A stretch of DNA of 31,958 nucleotides, taken from the NCBI GenBank assembly GCA_000467715.1, contig AJFK01000097.1:1-31958 (forward strand). The letters run 5' to 3'. A program made the position numbers and the translations under genes. Below, piece after piece: positions 10,346 to 20,391 of the stretch. How positions within the stretch are numbered: the stretch's first letter is position 1; every line of letters begins with the position of its first letter. Source of the stretch: Hysterium pulicare CBS 123377. Lineage: Eukaryota > Ascomycota > Dothideomycetes > Hysteriales > Hysteriaceae. The notes beneath the pieces were generated by a model. The model had not been told where the DNA came from. It was given only the letters and a program-made list of their open reading frames with translations, and did not search any database.

Positions 10346-12239
10346 GAAATGGTATGCTACGATGAGAGGGAGTTCCTCGCCTTGAGAGAAGACTCAAAAG
10401 CTTTCTAACACCATTCTACTGGAGACACCAACTACAACCAGTACCGATCTTCAAGAAGAGACTCCATCAGTCTCGAACAAGCCAAGGCCCCGAAGAAGTT
10501 GTGGAGACAAGTCCAGATTCTTTCCGAAACAACCCTTTCAGACGTTTGGAGGACATACATTCTCCCATTACTTACTCATACTTCTCATCTCCTTTGTCAA
10601 ACTCGGGCTGTAGCTAGGCGTCGTGGCTATTTGGGTATTGGGTAATACATCTTAGCATTTGACGGCGCCTTTCCTGTACATCATTCCTATCTGTTTGTAA
10701 AGCATAGCGTGGGCGGCTCCTGTAAAAACTTTCATTGGAGTTTCGAGGGGATCGGGAATTCCTTCGTCAGCCGTCATACATGTATAAGAGTCCCGTCCAA
10801 TACATTCATCTTACTTCCGGTATATGACCACTCGATGGAATTTGCAAGTGATATACCGAAGCGATTTTATCCTGCCAATCCTCTCTTAATGATCAGCATT
10901 CTGTACACCCCGAGCTCTTATCCCTCGCTCCCCGAAGGCTCGATGAACTCGCAACCGCTTCGAATCGTGCGGCATATTGTAGTGGAGATGTTGGGGGAGT
11001 TGTTATGAATGAGCGGTAAACTCTGCGTCCCTTGATTCTTGTGGTTCAGAGTTCGAATTGGAAATTCCGCACCAACCGTGCTGCACACTGATGGGTGTTT
11101 TATGCCGATCTCTTTTAAGCGGCAACGGAATCCTTCGGCAGCGCTTAAAAAAGCTTCAGTCCGACATCAGCGAAATGCGACAAACATGTGAAGGACCCCG
11201 AAGAATGAAGCAGTGCGCACATGACCGCCTGTCGCCTGCATTGTTTCCTAAACCAGACACCCGTCCACGGCCACGAGACAACAGCATTCCGTGGCTTGAC
11301 AGTCATGCAGCCGGATCCGCGGAATTCCAGAAGGCCGACGCAGCTTGATTCGCGTGCCGACTTCCAGGGCACGGCATCCAGCGGTCCGGGATATTCGGAC
11401 GCTAAGCCTTTTCTTTGAAAGCCGTCTGCTGAGTCGCGTGCTCCCTAACCACAACCTCAATTTTCAAGGTCAAAGAGCGCCGAAGAAATGTGACGACCTG
11501 CAGCGCCACGCTTGTCTCGTCGCAATTCTTTGCAGCTTCGGCCGGCCATTGGAGCGCCGAGAGCCAACACGGTGAGCATTTAGATACTAACAACATCAAC
11601 ATAGCAACAAAGGCCAAGGGTTGATGTCGAGTGACGACGTATGACGCAGCCTCCCTCTTCCGCACTCATCAGGCGCCAAACACAATGCGGACTCTGTCGG
11701 CGTCTAAATTTGGCCGCAGCGAGGAACCAACAGGCAAGGCAAGAAAGAGAATCCGAGGAGCCGCTGCACACCGACAAACCTAACTGTAAATATCAAACAA
11801 CCTATGAGAAACTAACAACAAACTGAACACCTTCCCGCCACATCGTCTTACGGCAGTCTCTAATTTCTAATCTCCGTCCGCTGTGTTCCGCTTACTTAGT
11901 TCTACCTCAGCATTTTTCACAATCCTGCTTTTTGCCTCTCACCTTTTTATCACATCTCTGTATCCTTTTCGTGCCTTAATTCCCTGTGGTGAATAGCTCT
12001 GGGTACTTGCAGAATTGGTTACTCCATCTAGGCTGACTGCAGATTATCGATAACGACCGGGATTAGTAGCTACCCTTGTTCGTCCGAACCACACTCATAC
12101 ATCCACCCACCGATACGAACCTCTATCTGTGGAGGAGCTCGACTTTTTCTTCTCAGGCTACCGCTTTATCTCGCATCCCCTCAACTTTGGCTCTCCTCTT
12201 TGCAAACCTTCTAAGCCCACTGTTCACACTCCCACCATC
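10346..12239. other. Intergenic: CDC14 3' region and PAP2 gene promoter
   Basis: No gene is recognised in this 1.9 kb. Open frames at 10709-11008 (+), 11058-11348 (+) and 11402-11665 (-) lack motifs. From about 11830 to 12239 the plus strand is strongly pyrimidine-rich with many CTTTTT and TCTCC tracts, typical of the core promoter and leader of an expressed fungal gene. It ends in CCACCATCATGG around the PAP2 start codon. Confidence 0.5.
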
Positions 12240-13668
12240 ATGGGTGCTGGAGCATTCATAGAACCACTCGTAGTGGTAACACTGCTCTTCGGCGGGACAT
12301 GGGTAAACCGGAACACCAAATACCGCCTCTTCGCCCGCCAACGGCGTACTCGATCTGCTTCTCCACGCTCCTCATCACCCGATAGCCTTGAATCTGGCTC
12401 ATCTTCACCTCGAACGAGCTCGTCACTGCTTTCTGACTCCGACCGTGCTGACTCACCCTCCCTCCTCGCACCGCAAGAGTCCAAGTGGAGGAAACGGGAG
12501 ATACGGATACTAGGGTGGAGGAAGCAAGTTGTCAGCCCAAATACAAGGAGATTCAAAGGATACTTTCTAAGCAGGCTGTTGCAAAAATTCCCGTTTCTGG
12601 TGGAGGCTTGGTATTGGGCTTTGATATATTGGGTAAATCCACCCCATTCGCTCAGGTACAATGTATGCATAAATTCCGGGGCTCACAAGAAGCTTGCTAT
12701 AGGTCTACCAACTCGGCCGCGCCTTCACCGCCGTAACCCTCGTCCAAGGCACAGTCCATGTCGCTAGGGAGCACGCCCTGCAACTGATCCACCTCGAGCA
12801 GCGCTTGCACATCTTCCATGAACTAGATATCCAGAAATGGTTTTTAGCACATCCTTTCCTGATACACTGGACCAATCGCATCTACTCCTTCATCCACATT
12901 CCCGGTACAATTCTCTTCCTCGTCTGGTTGTATTACTACACAACAACTCGTAACCGACTCGACTTACCCCTTCCAAACAAGCCAACCGGCGAAGCGGACG
13001 GAAGCCCCGCCGGTCCCGCCTTGTATGAAGCTAGAAGAAGAACAATGGCGACATGCAACCTCCTCGCATTCATAGTCTTCACCATCTGGCCCTGCATGCC
13101 CCCACGCCTCCTCTCCGACCCAAACATCAAAGGCCCCATGGGAGACGAAGCGCGCAGTTACGGATTCGTAGACACTGTTCACGGCGCTGAAGGTGAAAGC
13201 TCCGTCTGGACACAAAACCGCTTTTGTAACCAATACGCCGCTATGCCGTCCCTACACTTCGGATACTCTCTTCTAATTGGCCTCACCATCTGCTCGATCC
13301 CGCTTGCGTCGCAGCATCGTACACGGAGAACTCTGAGTTGGAGGGTCAGCGAGAATAAGAGTTTGAGATTGAGGATGCCGAGTCCGAGACGGTTGATGTG
13401 TTTGGCGATTGGGATCTCGTACCCGACCATCATCCTTATTGCCATTATCGCAACGGCGAACCATTTCATCCTTGATGCGGTAGCGGGCGCCTTGGTTTGT
13501 GCGGTTGCGTGGCGTGGGAATGTCGTTTTGTTGAACTTGCTTCCGCTTGAGGATTACTTCCTCCGCCTTGTTAGGATCCATAAGCCCGGACGGAGCGGGT
13601 TTGAACCTGTTGATGAAGCCGAGGATGAAACATGGTCGGGTGTTGGAAAAGGTGGTGTCTTGGAATGA
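12240..13668 (+). CDS. PAP2_3-type integral membrane phosphatase/transferase
   Basis: Two exons, 12240-12632 and 12703-13668, separated by a 70-bp intron (GTAAAT...TAG), encode 452 residues. Start context CACCATCATGG is good. After an N-terminal membrane segment (about 5-20) comes a Ser/Arg-rich linker (30-95), then several membrane helices. The PAP2_3 family motifs are present: WPCMPPRL (about 260-267, the counterpart of the PPRL motif in inositolphosphoceramide synthase relatives), CNQYAAMPSLHFGYSLL with the catalytic-type His at about 316, and ATANHFILDAVAGAL with His at about 385 and Asp at about 389. The His/Asp arrangement indicates an active lipid phosphatase or phosphotransferase of the Aur1-like superfamily. 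Length and linker differ from Aur1, so the substrate is unknown. It probably sits in the ER, Golgi or vacuolar membrane (inference). Confidence 0.88.
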
Positions 13669-13750
13669 GTGCACTCAAGGATGATGGAATAGGGGGAAGG
13701 AGAGCCGGAGTTTGAATTGTTTGGGATCGGTTTAGATTTTGCATTTGCAT

Positions 13751-14241
13751 TTACATTTTCTTCTTGGGCGCTTCTTTGTTGATACCCAGAGCCGCTCGTT
13801 CATCCTCACTGATTTGGATCTCAGTTTGTATTTTGCGTGAGGCGAGGGTGTTGTCCTCCATTCTATTCTCCCTTCTCTCTATCTCTACTTCCAGTTCTTC
13901 CTCGCGTCGGTGAAACGACTTGTACATAGGGATAGCGTACACATGATAATGATGATAATGCGGATTCGAGATCTGAGTGAGAACGTTCCATCAACCCTCC
14001 GTGGACTTTCATCTGAACTACCCCATTATCAGATCGTATCGCCCCGTTCCCCTCATTTCGCCCGATCGCCCAATTGATCATTGGCTTTGGTGGAACCGTC
14101 ACGCCCTTCTCTAGTCGCCCTCAATCTCGCCTGGTGTTGTTGGTAAACCCTCTTGCTGACATAATGGCGGCCACTGTGACAAGAGTATAACTCGCAGTAG
14201 CAATAGACGCGCTGCTGGTCTTTGGGGGCTGTAGGGGCCAT
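13751..14241 (-). CDS. Small Cys-motif plus coiled-coil protein, exon model unresolved
   Basis: Two coding-looking blocks lie on the minus strand. The first starts at the ATG at 14241 with MAPTAPKDQQRVYCYCELYS and continues CHSGRHYVSKRVYQQHQ. It has a CxCxxxxC...SKRxxxxxH pattern resembling the short zinc-like motif at the start of some fungal Tnp2-type and related small proteins. In one register it stops after 62 codons (14053). The second (13972-13751) encodes KSFHRREEELEVEIERRENR and more, a charged coiled coil ending APKKKM. A CAG acceptor at 13973 opens the second block in phase 0, and GTAGTT at 14021 would make a neat 49-bp intron, but that donor sits in a third register, so a further intron or an error would be needed. 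The blocks may be one gene or two. Function is unknown. Confidence 0.4.
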
Positions 14242-15461
14242 GAAGCTGTGGAGTTGTGGAAGTAGTGGTTGTAGGCTGTCTAGAGGTGTTGGAGAGGGAT
14301 TTATGGTTTGAGAGGGAGGTGTTGTGATAACGGGATTAGAAGGCTCTTCAAAATGTCGACTAGGGTATGCAGGATGGAGGCTTTTGCGTTTAGGAAAATG
14401 AGTATTAGACTAGATTTTCGGTCGTCAAGTATGGTGTTGGTTATGGTAGTGCTGTGCTTGATGCGTAAGGGGAAGTCAATCAAATGAAATAATAAGTGAG
14501 TGTTGGGTGGAGTAGATTCTGAGCTCCTTCCCTCGTGGTCTGCGAGGCTTTATACCCTTTCATTGTGCTTGTAGTCTTATTATATTACTTTACTGAGTAG
14601 CACTATGAGTGTAATGGAAGAGATCAAGATATTGGTAAAGCTCAACCACGCGGAAGCGGTAATATCATCTAAAGCTCTTATGTATGGTTGAATTTAGTGT
14701 ATAATGTAAATGTGCTTCTATATTTCTCTTGCGGGTTCCTTTTGGTTCCAGATCACTTTGGTTTAGGTACACTTTTGATCACTGTTGACGACGACGACAA
14801 AAGTCAATATGAGTCAAATATTCCCTTCGGCCTCTGAGTCAAGACACTGTTAAGGCAATACGCGAATTAAAAGGCGGTCATCCTGCCCCTTTCAACACCC
14901 CGGAACTTCAACCCTTCAAAATCAAACATCATGGCAAGCAGCATCGGTTGGAGATGCTGCTCCCGCGCTGGAATGATGAGATAAGCGAGTACATGGATCG
15001 GACTGCGAGCTAGGAAAGCGCCGAGGACGATTGCGACGGTAGGTTGATCCAGAGGCATGAGGATTTGGTCGACTCTTGGTACGTTGAGTTGTGGTTGCGC
15101 AATCATGAAATTGTCGTTGCGTTGATCATTGATTGTTTCATTGTGATTTCATCGTGGCCCGAGGACCATTGTCGGGCAGATATCAAGCGATTTGCGCTTG
15201 AAGAAGCATTGATAGTAGTGAAACCTGGCTCGAGCACACTTCGACTATCTGGTATGCATTCTTTGGTACCGGGCTGTGGGCTTGGGCTTTGTGCGGATCA
15301 TTCATCCAGGGCTCCGTCTCTACTTCGCATATCGCTGCGCAGGGTCCAGGGCTGGCGCGTGAGTCAGACGATGAGGCAAATGGTGGGTCGCTAGCAATTC
15401 CGAAACCCAAGGCGGTGAGATTCTTCGTTGTCCTGTCCTTAGTTGCTTTTCTCGTCATCAC
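14242..15461. other. Unresolved region with overlapping open frames on both strands
   Basis: Minus strand 15106-14867 encodes 79 residues with C-rich third positions (GAFLARSPIHVLAYLIIPAR). On the opposite strand a frame from about 14811 onward is open and acidic (HRLEMLLPRWNDEISEYMDR). It meets one TAG near 15012 and then continues in the same register (HEDLVDSWYVELWLRNHEIV) to about 15430. A second plus frame reads TIWYAFFGTGLWAWALCGSF at about 15236-15300 and looks like a membrane segment. No splice set links any of these into a convincing gene. From 14242 to 14800 nothing is recognised. Confidence 0.35.
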
Positions 15462-15839
15462 TCAGAAACAATTCCAATCCCCTCCTCCTCCACCACCGCC
15501 GCCGCCACCTCCACTCAATCCATCCAGTCCGCTATTCCCGCTAGATCCAATATCAATCTTCGTCATATCCATCCCACACCCGTCTCCACTCTCATACTCT
15601 CCGTCAACGATAATCGGTACATCTAGGTTATTATATCCGTGTTTCTTCTCACGAGTAGTTTTGCGACTTAAACAGCATAGGCAGCCGTGATACCAGAAAG
15701 CGAGGATGATGATGAGGAAGGCAACGATGCCGAAAATGATAGCAATTATCAGAGTCGCTCGGGCACTAGCAGGTTTGCAAGAGGAGGGGGAAGGGTCGCA
15801 GGAGCGGCGGGGTTGAAGGATGATAGCAATGGGAGACAT
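15462..15839 (-). CDS. Small single-pass membrane protein with poly-glycine tail
   Basis: An intronless 125-residue frame from the ATG at 15839. A short Pro/Cys-containing N-terminus (PRRSCDPSPSSCKPAS) precedes a strong transmembrane helix at about 29-49 (LIIAIIFGIVAFLIIILAFW). Right after it comes HGCLCCLSRKTTREKKH, with three cysteines next to basic residues, a typical setting for S-acylation and a cytoplasmic-facing C-terminus. The tail is acidic and then runs into eleven consecutive glycines before the end, DWNCF. This resembles the many uncharacterised small membrane proteins of filamentous fungi; no function can be assigned. Its open frame and helix support a real gene. The neighbouring frame 15183-15461 (-) starts just after the stop and is not supported. 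Confidence 0.6.
   Translation of the reverse strand: MSPIAIILQPRRSCDPSPSSCKPASARATLIIAIIFGIVAFLIIILAFWYHGCLCCLSRKTTREKKHGYNNLDVPIIVDGEYESGDGCGMDMTKIDIGSSGNSGLDGLSGGGGGGGGGGGDWNCF
15480..15512. repeat. Trinucleotide repeat encoding poly-glycine
   Basis: Mixed GGC/GGT/GGA/GGG codons on the minus strand give eleven glycines near the C-terminus of the small membrane protein. The plus-strand reading is poly-proline, which creates a false proline-rich frame. Confidence 0.8.
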
Positions 15840-16393
15840 GGATATATGAATCGGACAATAGAGTCAGGAATGTGAGAAGAGAAGGTCTTAGAGATTGATA
15901 GAGGAGCTTATCAACTATGTTAGGGAAGGAGGGAACGGGGAAGAGGATTCAAGTTTGGAGCTCCAGCAATACCATTTTATTTTCATCCTTAATTTGGCAG
16001 ACAGCTCATGCGAAGCTGAAGATGTTTCGCTTCATCGTTGCTGTGGCTGGTGCTAATTACCCTTTCGGTATCTGCATCCGTGAGCTGAATTTACGCGAAG
16101 TATATTTGGTGGTGTGGCGGGCTGGGTATCAGCTCCTTCTTGGCATTTCTCCTAAGAAATTTTTTTGCGAGGATGAGTAGCCATATGATGGCGGGAAATT
16201 CTGCTAAGTTCCGTGCAGTTCGGTGACACCGCAGGCTGGGGCTGCGTGGTTTAGCAGGCTCAGAAGGATGTATGGGAGTACTCACTGCAGAAGAACACTC
16301 ATCGTTGCTCTTATCAAGGAAGCTGAGTGCGAACTTCAAAGAAAACGTTCGTCTACTTTTTAGAAGCCGCAATACGATCCGAACAATGTCTTC
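15840..16393. other. Intergenic, no gene recognised
   Basis: 550 bp between the small membrane protein and DPH7, both minus. It should hold the DPH7 3' UTR and the promoter of the membrane gene. The open frame 16091-16372 (-) has no recognisable motif and directly follows the DPH7 stop. Confidence 0.5.
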
Positions 16394-17840
16394 CTATTGA
16401 CCCGTTCTATCGGGGGCGAGTTTATCTTTGTTGATGCGCCAAAGGCAAAGCAATCGATCGTAGAAACTCGTCGAGACGAACGTAAGCGACTCGTCGTTCA
16501 AATTGGGTTGACAATCACTCCCGTAATTCATACTTTTGTGCTCTTCAAACTTCGCAACGACTTCGAACTTCCAATCACCTCTTTCGTCCTTGTTCAGCGT
16601 CAATAGTCGGGTTCCAGCATGCATGCAGCTTGCGAGTATCAGCGCAACTACATTATTTTCCACTGGCAGGGCTGACAGATTCGTTTCGATTCGCTTTAGT
16701 CGCCAAACCCCTCCCCCAAGGTCCATTGACGCAAGAACAGTCTTGCGGCCGACGGGCGGTGCATGAATTAGTCGAATGTGATCGTCGTAGCTGCCGGTGA
16801 GCAAGATATCAGCTATATCAGATATGCCAGAGGAAATGGGAAGAATTGCAGTGACTCCAGCCGTATGCAATCGCCTGTCGGCCCATTCGATAGGCTCGTT
16901 ATTGTTGATAGAGTCGATTTGACTAGATATCTTGCCATTCCGAAAGGGAATGTCGAGCGAATGAGCCTGTGTGAATCTCAAAAAGCTATCATCTCCGCCG
17001 GAATATAATCCCCTGCCATCAGGTGTCCAGGCCAAGGTCCAAGCTTCGAGATCATGCGAAAGCAGTGTTTCCACCTGTGGTTCAACTTCAAGGTAATCGG
17101 GATAAGGTAACGATGCATCCGTGGAACAAGTCCTTTCCTGATGACTAAGGAAAACTTTTACCTCGCCAGTAGAAAGGGTTACTCCTAGCAACAGTTGTAG
17201 GGAGGTCGGATGCCACGAGAAAGCAGTGACAATGCTGGATTCGGGAAAGCACTGGCAGGTCTTGACATGAATGAGCTGTGGAGAATCATGATCCGAGCGT
17301 AATGGAGAATCAACTGGCATTCCATTTTGGTCCATAACGTGATAGAATGCAATAGAACCAGTCGAAGTCGCCGCTCCGAGACAGTACGGGGGCATATATG
17401 CTGGAACGTGGGGGCAGAAATGGATATCAAGAATTGCGAAGGGCGTAGAGAGCGTCTGGACTATGGCACTAATAGATCTCAGCGCCATTGGAGTGTAGTT
17501 TAATTAATAACTTGAATGAAGCGAATGAAGCATATTCAATATTGAAGATCTGAAAGGAAGCTCGAAGACAATAGGGAAGCACAAAAGATATCCTGAAGTT
17601 CCACTGAAAGTGTGATGATACGTACACGTTTGCATTATCTGGGCCAATTTTGAGGAGAATCAAACTACCACTCCGTTGCTGAGTTTCACTTTTGCCCTCT
17701 ACTGGGGTCTCTTCCCCAGCTTCAGTCTTTTCAAGGTTATACGTTCCCACGACGGCATACTGAGGATTCAATGGCCAGAACTCGATGCAGCTTGGAGGTA
17801 AGTCCAGAGTCAGCGACTTGATGGAATTTATCGGTGCCAT
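16394..17840 (-). CDS. DPH7: Dph7, WD-repeat diphthine methylesterase
   Basis: Two exons, 17840-17626 and 17468-16394, encode 429 residues. The intron of 157 bp starts GTACGT and ends TTAG. Dph7 (WDR85, yeast Rrt2) removes the methyl ester from the diphthine intermediate on elongation factor 2, before the final Dph6 amidation, in the cytosol. The protein is a beta-propeller: WD-like blades include TPFAILDIHFCPH, TAFSWHPTSLQLL, EAWTLAWTPDGRGLYSGGDD and HTAGVTAILPISS. The family-typical pair TGSYDDHIRL (about 296-305) and LGGGVWRLK (about 322-330), then ILASCMHAG, distinguish Dph7 from other WD proteins. The intron is longer than others here; the acceptor is chosen because it keeps frame and gives NVAIVQTLSTPFAILDIHF. 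It shares a 439-bp head-to-head promoter with the second 2EXR-like gene. Confidence 0.9.
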
Positions 17841-18279
17841 TTTGGCAATCGCTGGAGATTAATCTAGGGTATATACTGTCCACTTCGTTGACGTCTGTTC
17901 ATCGTGAAGTTTGAGAAGAAGAGAAGGGCCGTGCATGAGGCCCTGAGTAAGCATCACGCTAAACACCTTCCCTCCTGAGATGCTCGACCACAACAACTTC
18001 ACTCAAGTGACTTGGTCCTGCTCGAACCAGCAGGAGGGAAGGCAGAGATGACTCGTAATCGCCAGCTGATGAGGCTGTGCCCAATTTTACGATTTGATGC
18101 CTTAGAATCACTGACGGCGCCTTGGCTGCCTCGTTGCTGCCTACGCTAATACCGCCACCGTCAACTCGCATTCTCCTACATAAACGTCTGAATTCGCGTT
18201 TCTTTCGTGTTCTCGTTCCTCACGCGTTCCTCAATTGCCATTGACGTCTTCTCCCTATCTTCGCAATCAATCTTCAACC
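17841..18279. promoter_or_regulatory. Divergent promoter between DPH7 and a 2EXR-like gene
   Basis: 439 bp lie between the two start codons, so both genes must be controlled from here. It contains the inverted repeat at 17966-18042 and a C/T-rich leader (about 18195-18279) in front of the plus-strand gene. The minus-strand open frame 17959-18171 is taken as chance. Confidence 0.7.
17966..18042. repeat. 12-bp inverted repeat with a nested competing hairpin
   Basis: CCTTCCCTCCTG at 17966-17977 is matched exactly by its reverse complement at 18031-18042, with a 53-bp spacer. A second, tighter hairpin, TCCTGCT (18016-18022) with AGCAGGA (18029-18035) and a 6-base loop, shares bases with the right arm, so only one can form at a time. 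Confidence 0.7.
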
Positions 18280-19273
18280 ATGGAAGTTCAAACCAGTACT
18301 CGCACTTACCCAAAGCGCAAGAGAGTCCAGGTCTCATACTACGAAGAAGGAGAGTCTGACTTTGACGACGCTTATGAAACCGACGCTTCCATCGTAGAGT
18401 TCTCAAAGCACAAGGTCCGACTTGCCCTTCACCATGGCAATCGGCAGCTAAATTAATGTGGCACAGAAGCCGAAGTCTACCAAGCCGCGTCCGCTTCCGA
18501 AACGAAAGATCTTTCCATTCCTCTCACTTCCAGCTGAGCTCCGGAACATGATATACGGCTACTGTCTCACGGATTCCGACGGCATCTATCTCATTGCCAA
18601 AACTGAACATTACCGTCGCACGGTCAAACGATCTCTCCCTCGAGACGTCCAAAATTACGGGTGGAGTAGGTGGCACCGCCGTCGGTTCGGACAGGCATCA
18701 AGTGAAAATGACGATGATGTGCCCAAGAAACTTCATCCGCTGATTCCAGCTCTGCTTGCCGTGAATCACCAAATCCATGAAGAGGCACTCCCCATTCTTT
18801 ACGCAAACGACTTCAACGTTGAGGACACCATGGCTCTCCATGGCTTCATTGCCAATCTTTCCCAGAAGAATCGAGACCTGTTGACCACGATTACGATCAA
18901 GACATGGATGTACTCGCGCGGTCACAAGACATATAACCACTGCGGTCTTACTACGCTCTCAAGTGTAGCCAATCTCAAGACTCTGTACTTCGACTGCTCG
19001 ATTGGATACGCCTCGGATCCTGAATGGATCGCCAGACAAATATATCGCGATGCTTTCCACTGGCTCGAGGCCGTCGGTTCTGCAAAAGGAAAGAAAGATG
19101 CGGCTGTCGACTTGATTCAACTTCGCGGTGATAACTTCGATAAGCCTTACTGGCGCCGCCGTGCTGGAGAACAAAATGCAGATCCAGATCTTGCAATGAC
19201 GAAGTTCCAAGAGGAACTGAGGAAATTGCTCGGACGGAAGGTGAAGACTATTCGTAGCCGCAAATCCAAGTAG
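18280..19273 (+). CDS. 2EXR-like domain protein
   Basis: Two exons, 18280-18414 and 18467-19273, encode 313 residues. The 52-bp intron has a weak donor (GTCCGA) but a GCTAAAT branch and CACAG acceptor, and joins in phase 0. The N-terminus is basic then acidic (YPKRKRVQVSYYEEGESDFD). The 2EXR signature FPFLSLPAELRNMIYGYCL is at about 61-79, followed by HPLIPALLAVNHQIHEEALP and ILYANDFNVED, the typical family order. Later LKTLYFDCSIGYASDPEWIA and a Lys/Arg-rich C-terminus (GRKVKTIRSRKSK) could serve nuclear import (inference). The start lies in CTTCAACCATGG. Many Pezizomycotina genomes carry large numbers of such genes; their biochemical role is unknown. It is divergent from DPH7. Confidence 0.85.
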
Positions 19274-20391
19274 GCAGGAGGTTCTTTGTGGATTTCTTAT
19301 AGGCTCCACAGCAAAGATTGTTGCACCACTTTCCAATTCTTGTTTCCATGCAAGCCTCCGGGTGGTTTTATTTCGGGCAGCTTTAATTATGATGTACGCG
19401 ATATGGAGCACCCTCATTTCATATTTGCTCGCGGACAGTTTCAGGAGGTCTATTGATGCTGGAATGCGCTACACACGAACTAATTTCGATAATGGGTCGA
19501 TTTTACTCTGCAGATGTTTACCAGAGTACGCATGAAGCATGGCGTTAAGAGAGTATTTGCTGATTTAAATAAAGTCCGATTTGAAAGGTAGTCGAGTATC
19601 AAGCATTAAGACTACAAACGAACCATGTCCTGTGCTTTGATTGACAGAAGATATTCCAACCTGCATGAAGCATTGACCCAATGTCACCATTCCAGACCCG
19701 AGTATGCTGATCGTTCTCGTTTTTGTATTTCGTAGGATCCGGTTGAAGCGGGAAAGGCAATGTTGGACATGTTTTACTAGGATTAAGGTCACGTTCTCAT
19801 TTTGTATGTAGCTTGCATCGCATATGTGTAGGTTCGGCTCGCGGTTGGAGAATGATGCTGTTGGAGATGAGCCTGAATGCCGGCCTTCGCAGGTAATGCA
19901 TGAAATATGTGGCGGCAAGCCATCCGAGAAAGATACGAGGCATCTGAGTCGTGGCCAATGCAGGCACGCCAGGGCCGATTTGGGGAACAATCTGAGCTCC
20001 CCGCATTGGAATCATGTGAAGATTGGCGCGTGGTTGGGGCGCCGAAGCTACGTAACCGATCGTCGAGGTTGTGCATCATGGCTAGCGGCCAAAAACTGTC
20101 GCAGCTGCTACACTCCCAGTCGTCTTCATGCCTCCATATTAGGCCCCTCTCTTCGAATAGTGAATCTCGTATACTGTTTTAACTCTTTACTCTTCTTCGG
20201 CGAATCTTGACTCATTCCCGTCCCCAATTCTCTCCACAGACGCAACCACACTTCCATTTTCGGACCGAGTTGCGAAGGTACCGTCGAACTGCAGCTAAAA
20301 CACCCGTCAGGCTGACATCTCCACCGCCCCCAACGAACTCTGAAACCCTTAAAGTCAAACCTGCAGGCAGCCACCTGACGGCTTCTTCAAC
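19274..20391. other. Intergenic: GGPPS promoter and leader
   Basis: 1.1 kb. Open frames at 19565-19990 (-) and 19824-20210 (+) overlap one another on opposite strands and lack motifs. From about 20205 to 20391 the plus strand becomes C/T-rich (TCTCCACAG, CCACCGCCCCC), consistent with the GGPPS leader. No TATA box is obvious. Confidence 0.45.

Noticed and set aside
18016-18035. CTGCTGGTTCGAGCAGG-like T-arm on the minus strand
   Set aside because: A good hairpin but no acceptor, D or anticodon stems at tRNA spacing; treated as part of the promoter inverted repeat.
19565-19990. 141-codon minus frame upstream of GGPPS
   Set aside because: Overlaps other long frames on the opposite strand, with no recognisable domain or good start.
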